From the NCBI GenBank assembly GCA_009392075.1, contig VFHG01000169.1:1-6489 (forward strand): a stretch of DNA of 6,489 nt, written 5' to 3'. Origin of the DNA: SAR202 cluster bacterium. Its GTDB lineage: Bacteria > Chloroflexota > Dehalococcoidia > UBA3495. The notes under the pieces were generated by a model. The model saw nothing but the letters and a program-made list of their open reading frames with translations. It did not search any database and was not told where the DNA came from. How positions within the stretch are numbered: the first letter of the stretch is position 1; each line of letters starts with the position of its first letter. This document shows positions 1 through 4,727 of the stretch, one piece after another. The translations under genes and the position numbers were made by a program.

Positions 1-443
1 CCGGTGACGGTCCCGGACCCAGGGCCATGCGCTGGCACATCAAGGACCGCATCTTGGCCAGCAACGACCAGGTTGCCATCGATGCCGTGGCCGCCAAGAT
101 GATGGGGTTCGACCCCATGAGCATCAAGTTCATTCGCCTGGCCCATGAACGAGGCCTGGGTTGCGGAGACGTGTCCCAGATCAATATCGTCGGCGAGGAC
201 ATCAGCCAGGTGAACTGGCAGTTCACTGGTGTCGAAAACACCTTTGCCAGCCGGGGCCAGAAACTGATCTATTGGGGGCCGCTCAAGCCGCTGGAAAAGC
301 TGCTGCTCAGGAGCCCAATCGTGGGCTGGGCTTTCTTGGCGTCGAACCTGTACCACAACGGGTACTGGCTTAAGACCAAGGGCCGCCGCCGTATCAAAGC
401 CGCGCTGGAAACCGAGTGGGGCAAGCTGTTCCAGTCGTATTAG
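1..443 (+). CDS. DUF362 domain protein, C-terminal part (5' end outside window)
   Basis: The reading frame is open from the left edge (first full codon at position 3) to the TAG at 441-443, so the ATG at 27 is very unlikely to be the real start. The first visible residues, GDGPGPRAM, followed by ILASNDQVAIDAVAAKMMGF and later GLGCGD and INIVGED, match the end of the DUF362 domain: a GDGP turn, the ASxDxVAxDAVAAxxMG helix, then the GLG...D...I.xxG strand. DUF362 proteins are poorly characterised, and some members carry an adjacent 4Fe-4S ferredoxin domain; no Cys cluster is seen in this part. After the domain comes a tail of about 60 residues with a hydrophobic stretch (SPIVGWAFLASNLY) and a basic end (KTKGRRRIK), which might touch the membrane (inference). 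The next gene starts 41 bp downstream on the same strand, so co-transcription is likely. Family assignment is fairly sure; the function is unknown. Confidence 0.85.
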   Translation, partial: GDGPGPRAMRWHIKDRILASNDQVAIDAVAAKMMGFDPMSIKFIRLAHERGLGCGDVSQINIVGEDISQVNWQFTGVENTFASRGQKLIYWGPLKPLEKLLLRSPIVGWAFLASNLYHNGYWLKTKGRRRIKAALETEWGKLFQSY

Positions 444-484
444 CCAGAGCGCGGCAACAAAACTAACGAGGTTAATTCCCAGGT

Positions 485-1579
485 ATGGATATCGCAGTTA
501 TCGGGCTGCCCCAGAGCGGCAAGTCCACGGTTTTCAATGCACTCACCGCCGGTCACTCAACGTCCACCGGAGCTGGCGGCGCTGGACCGATGCAGGTTGG
601 AGTGGTCAAAGTAATCGACCCACGCCTGGCGGTGTTGGACGGAATGTACCACCCCAAGAAGGTGATACACCCGGAGATCAAATACTGGGACCTGCCGCCC
701 ATCGACCGGGAGACGGCCTCCGCCAACCAGGTTCTCAGCGGCCGCCAGCGGAACATCCTCCAGGCAGCGGACGCCCTGTTGCTGGTGGTGCGGGCCTTCG
801 ACGACCCTGCCCTGATCCATCCCATGGGTGAAGTAGACCCTGGGCGCGATGTGAAGGTCTTGTTGGAAGAACTGGCCCTGGCAGACCTGGAAGCCTTGGA
901 GCGTGCTGAAGCGCGTCTGAGCGACGGTCTCAAGAAGGCCAAACCGGCCGAGCGGCCGGCAATGGTCCCCCAGTTGGAGACCGTCCAGAAGGTTAAAGCC
1001 GGGCTCGAAGAAGGCATTCCCATGAAATCGCAAACCCTCACTGGGTCGGAGTCCGCCGCGTTAGTAGATTTCCAGTTGCTGACCGCCAAGCCCGTGATGA
1101 TCGCGTTCAACACCGGAGAGTCAGGTTCGACGCCCACGCTGGACGGCTTGGGGATCTTGGCCGACGTTGCCGGAGGTCTTGGTGAAGTGGGTCTATGCGC
1201 AAAATTGGAAGAAGACCTGGCCACGATGGAAGCCGAAGAGGCGAACGAGTTTAGAGAAGCTATGGGGTTGGATGAGCCGGCCGTAGATCGAGTCAAGCAG
1301 GTGTGCTACAGCACAGTGGGCTTGGTCTCGTTCCTAACCGTGGGCGAAGACGAAGTCCGTGCCTGGCCGGTGCCGGACGGCATCGTCGCTCAGATGGCCG
1401 CCGGGACGATCCACACCGATTTCACCCGCGGATTTATCCGGGCCGAGGTCATTCCCTATGACGACTTGGTCCGTTGCGGCAGTTTGGCTCAAGGCCGCAA
1501 AGAAGGTGTCCTTCGCTCCGAGGGAAAGACCTATGAGGTCAAAGACGGCGACGTGATCAACTTCCTGATCAACAACTAA
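485..1579 (+). CDS. YchF/OLA1-family P-loop NTPase, divergent
   Basis: This is a 364-residue protein, the usual YchF length (E. coli YchF is about 363). In order it shows a P-loop GLPQSGKS (residues 7-14), a DPRL motif (45-48), an NTGE nucleotide-specificity motif (209-212) in place of NKxD, a charged, probably coiled-coil insertion (about 125-180), and a C-terminal TGS-like DUF933 domain (about 280-362) with IHTDFTRGFIRAEVI (309-323) and KTYEVKDGDVINF (348-360). YchF/OLA1 proteins are translation-associated cytoplasmic NTPases that prefer ATP because of the NxxE motif. Oddly, the switch regions are changed. The usual NFPFCTIEPN segment with the G2 Thr and a Cys is replaced by a Gly/Ala-rich stretch (29-36), and the usual DIAGLVKGASKGEGLGN is replaced by DLPPIDRETASANQVLSG (69-86). 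It may be a second, specialised paralog and not the housekeeping copy, so no symbol is given. The ATG start is supported by the immediate P-loop context and by GAGGT at 468-472, although the spacing is long (12 nt). Confidence 0.93.
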   Translation: MDIAVIGLPQSGKSTVFNALTAGHSTSTGAGGAGPMQVGVVKVIDPRLAVLDGMYHPKKVIHPEIKYWDLPPIDRETASANQVLSGRQRNILQAADALLLVVRAFDDPALIHPMGEVDPGRDVKVLLEELALADLEALERAEARLSDGLKKAKPAERPAMVPQLETVQKVKAGLEEGIPMKSQTLTGSESAALVDFQLLTAKPVMIAFNTGESGSTPTLDGLGILADVAGGLGEVGLCAKLEEDLATMEAEEANEFREAMGLDEPAVDRVKQVCYSTVGLVSFLTVGEDEVRAWPVPDGIVAQMAAGTIHTDFTRGFIRAEVIPYDDLVRCGSLAQGRKEGVLRSEGKTYEVKDGDVINFLINN

Positions 1580-1594
1580 CCCTCGTAGGAACTC

Positions 1595-2116
1595 ATGAGC
1601 GGGCAATCCACCGTTAACATCAGGCCTTTTGTTCCCAGCGACCTGGCAAAAGTGCATGAATTATTCGCAAATGGGCTGCTGGAGTTTGCCGGCGTGATCG
1701 AGGACGGGGTTCGGCGGTATATAGCCAAAGCCCTGAAAGACGATTTGGCCGATATACCCGCCAACTACCTGTCTTATCCCAGAGGGAACTTCTGGGTGGC
1801 GGAGTTTTACGAATCAGTAGTAGGGATCGTCGGCATCCAGCCTACCGAAAAGGAAGAAGAGGCAGAACTGCGACGGATGAGTGTGTCGTCCACCGTGCGC
1901 CGGCAGGGCATCGGCCGCCGGTTGCTGGAGACCACCGAAGATTTCTGCCTGGAAAAAGGTTACTCGCGGATTGGTCTGTCCACGGTCGGTTTCTTGCAGC
2001 CCGCTCTCGCCATGTACCGGCGGCACGGTTATACGACCGTGAAAGAAGAACCGTACGGCAACCCGCCCCACCAGCCGGTGACCGTTCATTACCTGGTTAA
2101 GGAGTTGGTCATCTAA
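1595..2116 (+). CDS. GNAT-family N-acetyltransferase (NAT8-like)
   Basis: This 173-residue protein should transfer an acetyl group from acetyl-CoA to an unidentified amine. The N-terminal NIRPFVPSDLAKVHELF is a standard GNAT first strand and helix. ELRRMSVSSTVRRQGIGRRL (91-110) is motif A, with the acetyl-CoA pyrophosphate loop R102-xx-G105-x-G107. LQPALAMYRRHGY (134-146) is motif B, with the Tyr often used as general acid. The middle section, DDLADIPANYL followed by NFWVAE and VVGIVG, resembles what I recall of the vertebrate NAT8/NAT8L group (DMADI..SYL, FWVAE, VVGTVG). This suggests a NAT8-like acyltransferase, but the substrate cannot be read from sequence. The ATG at 1595 has AGGA at 1587-1590, a short 4-nt spacer. 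The gene begins 15 bp after the stop of the YchF-like gene, so the two are probably translated from one mRNA. The last residues (HYLVKELVI) give a normal GNAT end, so the gene looks complete. Confidence 0.92.
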   Translation: MSGQSTVNIRPFVPSDLAKVHELFANGLLEFAGVIEDGVRRYIAKALKDDLADIPANYLSYPRGNFWVAEFYESVVGIVGIQPTEKEEEAELRRMSVSSTVRRQGIGRRLLETTEDFCLEKGYSRIGLSTVGFLQPALAMYRRHGYTTVKEEPYGNPPHQPVTVHYLVKELVI

Positions 2117-2233
2117 GGACCGGGCTCTTTTGTCGCGTGGAGAAATAGCGAAACATATATCCGTTTTCTGTAAATAAATAGATTTAAATCCATAAATCGC
2201 TATCGAATAGAAAATGATCTGCCACACAACAAA

Positions 2234-2271
2234 AAAGCGCCCCGTCTTTCCTCGGAAAGACGGGGCGCTTT
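2234..2271 (-). terminator. Bidirectional intrinsic terminator between convergent genes
   Basis: This is a perfect 18-bp inverted repeat: left arm 2234-2251, 2-nt centre 2252-2253, right arm 2254-2271, with a GC-rich core (gcgccccg/cggggcgc). Read on the - strand, the stem runs into six T residues followed by GTTG, a classic Rho-independent terminator about 50 bp after the stop of the binding-protein gene that ends at 2322. Read on the + strand it is followed by only three T residues, so it should end + strand transcription less efficiently, about 120 bp after the acetyltransferase stop. Confidence 0.92.
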
Positions 2272-2321
2272 CAATGACCTTGATATGAGGCCCTAGAGCC
2301 TCGGTTCAGCTCTGGCTGCTA

Positions 2322-4166
2322 CTACCGGTGCTTGATGTATTCAAACCCCGTAGGAGTCCTGACCTCACTGAACCCGAACGGTGTCCAATCGGGATCCAAG
2401 GCAGGTCCGATCGGCCAAACGCCGTCGTGGTTGTACAGGGCGAACGCCATCACGTTGTCGTACATCCAGTCGTAGACTTCGACGGTCTGCGCCGCGAGTT
2501 TTGCCGGATCGACTTGTAGGAGAGCAGCGGAGATGTGCTCTTCCATCCATGGGTGCTCAGTCCCGTAACTGAAAGTAGACTTCTTGACGTAGTTGGAAGC
2601 ACCGATTATAGGATTCAACCTTGCACCGACGGTGTGGCAAGTGACTCCCTGGTACTGCCTCGTGATCAAGGACGGTCGGATGGTAGCGTATGGGACGTTT
2701 TGAATCTTGACGCTGATTCCGATCGTTTCCCAATACTGTGCAACCGCTTCACAGGCTTCGGTCTCGCCGGGTGCACCCCGTATCGCTGGAGTTAAGGTTA
2801 TTTCGAATCCATCTGGATAGCCAGCTTCAGTGAGCAGTGCCTTGGCTGTGTCAGGATCGAAGTCGAACTTCCATCTAGGAAGTGCGAGGCCTTCGTGGCC
2901 CATCCAGTCGCGCATGGCCTGGGGGGCTCCGTATCCACTTAGGATAGTGTCGACGATCTCTTGTCTGTCAATCGAGATGGACATCGCTCTCTTGACTTTG
3001 ACGGCCTTGGCCCATTCAGCTGAATCCGGGTCTTCATCGCAAGAGACCCAGGCGTTGGTGCAATCCAGTTTGTCATATGGATTGCCTTCCTTATCGGTCC
3101 CGTATGTTTGTCCGTAGATGTTCAAACCAGCTTGACCAGCATTGGGCCAGCCGACAATCGTAGCCCCTTCCACGGCCTCAACCGTTGGGATGGTGTCGAA
3201 AGCCATCTGGAAGGTGTCTAGGTTACCGGTCTGGAACCCAGCGAGCCGAGCCGATTCTTCTGGGATGGTCCATAGCACCAGTTCCGCAAAGTAAGGGGTT
3301 TGGCGCCAGTGGTCTTCAACTGCTGAGAACTTCCAATATTCGCCACTGGCGTGATCTTGAATCTCCCAAGGGCCAGTCATTGCAATATCTACGCTGGCCT
3401 CTTTCGCCCCTAGTTCCTCAGACTGTTTCTTGCTGACGATCGATGTACTGAGACCTCCGAGGTGTCGCATGAATTCGAATGCTCGCGCGGGAACCCAAGG
3501 TTCACCGGTGTCGACTATGACGGTGTAGTCATCGACTACCGTTTGGCTGCCACCTACGTTCCCAACCCAATAATCACCGATAATCCCTGCTCTAGCGTTG
3601 AGAGCTCCCTCGTGATATTCCTTGTAGGAATAAAGGATGTCATGAACAGTTAAGTTTCCATAACCCTTATGGAACTCTACATCGTCCCGGATCTTCCAGG
3701 TCCAGGTTACGAAGTCATCGGCGATGCTCCATTCAATAGCCAGAGATGGTGCGGGGGAGAAATCTGGCTGTATGGTGACCATCGATTCACCGGCGGTGGT
3801 TGCCATGTACTGGTAGCGCGGGCTGGAGATGAACCTGGGATGGCCCTCGAAAATCCCGGTTTCCTTTACCCCATAGTCGATGGTTCCGGTCGATTTTACC
3901 TTAGCCGGAGCCGCTTTCGTGGCCATAACCGCGGCTGTGGGAACCGGAGTGACCGTAGGGACTCCCCGATCCTTCTTACCGGCCTCTTCTTTAGCCTTGG
4001 CCTGAGGCTGCGCGGCCGGGGCCTTGGCCTTGGCCGCCGGAGCCGATGTTGGTTCCGGCACCGCGGTTGCTGAAGACCCGCAAGCAAACAATAGAACTAC
4101 GAATAGCAATACAATCGCCTTTGGGAAATTCTTTATCGCCGGAAGCTTGAAAACTGACTGTGACAC
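2322..4166 (-). CDS. ABC transporter solute-binding lipoprotein, SBP_bac_5 (peptide-type)
   Basis: This 614-residue secreted lipoprotein starts with GTG. The signal peptide has a Lys (about 16), a hydrophobic core (AIVLLFVVLLF) and a lipobox LFAC with the lipidated Cys at 29. Residues 30-93 form an Ala/Pro/Lys/Thr tether without predicted fold. The SBP_bac_5 body follows: WTWKIRDDVEFHKGYG (155-170) with LTVHDILYSY is the family signature near the N-terminal lobe, TGPWEI (264-269) and FQTGNLDTF (311-319) are family-typical, and AMSISIDRQEIVDTILSGYG (394-413) is the conserved A-IDRxxIVD helix. The family captures peptides, nickel, sugars or other small solutes outside the membrane and passes them to an ABC permease. 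The ligand here is unknown, and no permease or ATPase gene is in the window. The protein closely resembles the neighbouring copy starting at 4728, including the C-terminus (EYIKHR against ESVRHR), so the two arose by duplication. The start is fixed by the signal peptide and a strong ribosome binding site. Confidence 0.95.
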   Translation of the reverse strand: MSQSVFKLPAIKNFPKAIVLLFVVLLFACGSSATAVPEPTSAPAAKAKAPAAQPQAKAKEEAGKKDRGVPTVTPVPTAAVMATKAAPAKVKSTGTIDYGVKETGIFEGHPRFISSPRYQYMATTAGESMVTIQPDFSPAPSLAIEWSIADDFVTWTWKIRDDVEFHKGYGNLTVHDILYSYKEYHEGALNARAGIIGDYWVGNVGGSQTVVDDYTVIVDTGEPWVPARAFEFMRHLGGLSTSIVSKKQSEELGAKEASVDIAMTGPWEIQDHASGEYWKFSAVEDHWRQTPYFAELVLWTIPEESARLAGFQTGNLDTFQMAFDTIPTVEAVEGATIVGWPNAGQAGLNIYGQTYGTDKEGNPYDKLDCTNAWVSCDEDPDSAEWAKAVKVKRAMSISIDRQEIVDTILSGYGAPQAMRDWMGHEGLALPRWKFDFDPDTAKALLTEAGYPDGFEITLTPAIRGAPGETEACEAVAQYWETIGISVKIQNVPYATIRPSLITRQYQGVTCHTVGARLNPIIGASNYVKKSTFSYGTEHPWMEEHISAALLQVDPAKLAAQTVEVYDWMYDNVMAFALYNHDGVWPIGPALDPDWTPFGFSEVRTPTGFEYIKHR

Positions 4167-4170
4167 GTTT

Positions 4171-4177
4171 CTCCCTC
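4171..4177 (-). promoter_or_regulatory. Ribosome binding site for the GTG-started binding protein
   Basis: On the - strand the sequence AGAGAGGGAGAAAC directly precedes the GTG at 4166. The GAGGG/GGAG core at 4171-4177 sits 4-6 nt from the start. There is no in-frame ATG that would keep the signal peptide, so this site decides the GTG start. Confidence 0.75.
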
Positions 4178-4269
4178 TCTTAATCTTGACTACGTTTCGC
4201 GGATAAATAAATCTGATTATCCAAGGATATGCAGACTATTATTTAGATATAACATCCCGGAGACCTATT

Positions 4270-4298
4270 GGTATAAGTCACTGTATGTAGAATGTCAC
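4270..4298 (-). promoter_or_regulatory. Candidate promoter of the complete binding-protein gene
   Basis: Read on the - strand, GTGACA (4298-4293) is one base off the -35 consensus, followed by a 17-nt spacer and TATACC (4275-4270), which matches the -10 box at 4 of 6 positions. Transcription would start near 4263 and leave an AT-rich leader of about 95 nt before the GTG at 4166. The match is only moderate, and other AT-rich hexamers nearby (such as GATAAT within the leader) could serve instead. Confidence 0.35.
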
Positions 4299-4307
4299 TA
4301 TACATAG
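4277..4307. repeat. Two imperfect 14-bp direct repeats
   Basis: gtcactgtatgtag (4277-4290) and gtcactatacatag (4294-4307) match at 11 of 14 positions with a repeat period of 17 bp. They cover the candidate -35 box and spacer of the downstream - strand gene, so they could be operator half-sites (inference), or a chance result of the AT-rich composition. Confidence 0.5.
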
Positions 4308-4333
4308 TTGGATATTGTTAATCAATATCCAAC
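4307..4333. repeat. Perfect 11-bp inverted repeat with 5-nt centre
   Basis: gttggatattg (4307-4317) is the exact reverse complement of caatatccaac (4323-4333), separated by ttaat. There is no T-tract and the arms are AT-rich, so a terminator is unlikely. It lies just upstream of the candidate promoter of the complete binding-protein gene and exactly where similarity of the relic third copy ends. It could be a regulator-binding dyad or the scar of a rearrangement. Confidence 0.6.
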
Positions 4334-4590
4334 AATTGCTTGGCTGCGGCCGGATCGAAATCCCATCCCCAACAGGAGTTGGCTTTATCTTCATGGCCAA
4401 TCTAGTCTCTCGGGGCGATGGCGTTTCCGAAACCCGACAAGAGTGTGTCTACGAGGGCCTGCCTGTCGATGGCGACGGACATGGACTTCTTGACCATTAC
4501 AGCGTTGGCCCATTCCTGTGAGCTTGTGTCTTCACCACAGGAGACCCAAGCATTAGTGCAATCCAAGTGCTCCTAGGGAGTGCCTTCTTT
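4327..4590 (-). pseudogene. Relic fragment of a third SBP_bac_5 binding-protein gene
   Basis: Translating the - strand from 4590 gives an 88-codon stretch that aligns without any gap to residues 359-446 of the complete binding protein and to the matching part of the right-hand copy. Shared segments include LDCTNAWVSC, EWANAV, IDRQALVDT, LLSG, GHE, WDFDP and AAAKQLL. By hand count about 53 of 88 positions match the complete copy and about 47 match the right-hand copy. Two codons are TAG: at 4575-4573, where both intact copies have Tyr, and at 4404-4402, where both have Trp. Similarity stops abruptly at both ends: the N-terminal half and the C-terminal lobe are absent, and an in-frame TAA follows at 4320-4318. 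There is no frameshift in the fragment. It lies in the same orientation between two intact paralogs. It cannot make a working binding protein. Confidence 0.88.
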
Positions 4591-4669
4591 GAAAGCATCA
4601 AATTTAGGGGCGCGGGTTCGCCTATGCGCTAGAACCAGATGCCTGTCATCCGATAACCTCAGATACACG
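4591..4669. other. Short spacer with nothing recognisable
   Basis: This stretch lies between the upstream end of the relic (4590) and the hairpin at 4670. In the relic frame it reads on for several codons without convincing similarity to the binding proteins. No promoter, repeat or small gene is visible. Confidence 0.5.
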
Positions 4670-4700
4670 AAGCCCCCCGGCATTTACTGCCGGGGGGCTT
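4670..4700 (-). terminator. Hairpin terminator after the right-hand binding-protein gene
   Basis: A perfect 13-bp stem (aagccccccggca, 4670-4682; tgccggggggctt, 4688-4700) has a 5-nt loop and begins 27 bp after the TAA of the - strand gene ending at 4728. The stem is very stable because of its C6/G6 run, but the - strand sequence beyond it (CGTGTATCT) has only a scattered T content, so termination may be incomplete or need help. The + strand side (ttcggtttgcttt) is somewhat T-richer. Its place right after the stop makes a terminator the best reading. Confidence 0.75.
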
Positions 4701-4727
4701 TCGGTTTGCTTTGATCGTGCTTAGACC

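Noticed and set aside
553..1296. A 247-codon - strand open frame
   Set aside because: It is the antisense shadow of the YchF-like gene; its Ser/Arg-rich translation has no recognisable domain and the + strand gene is well supported.
2181..2190. Palindrome gatttaaatc in the AT-rich gap between convergent genes
   Set aside because: It is a short AT-rich palindrome with no nearby gene start to control; chance is sufficient.
2145..2203. 7-bp inverted repeat (atagcga / tcgctat) after the acetyltransferase gene
   Set aside because: The arms are too short and about 45 bp apart; no sign of a terminator or structured RNA.
4308..4521. Overlapping + strand open frames of about 60-68 codons in the spacer between binding-protein genes
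   Set aside because: They lie antisense to the relic binding-protein fragment, whose frame shows clear family similarity; the + strand translations resemble nothing and have no convincing ribosome binding site.
4402..4575. Amber codons in the relic read as programmed readthrough or pyrrolysine
   Set aside because: Both ends of the gene are also missing, and the TAGs replace a Tyr and a Trp that are the same in both intact copies, so ordinary decay explains them.
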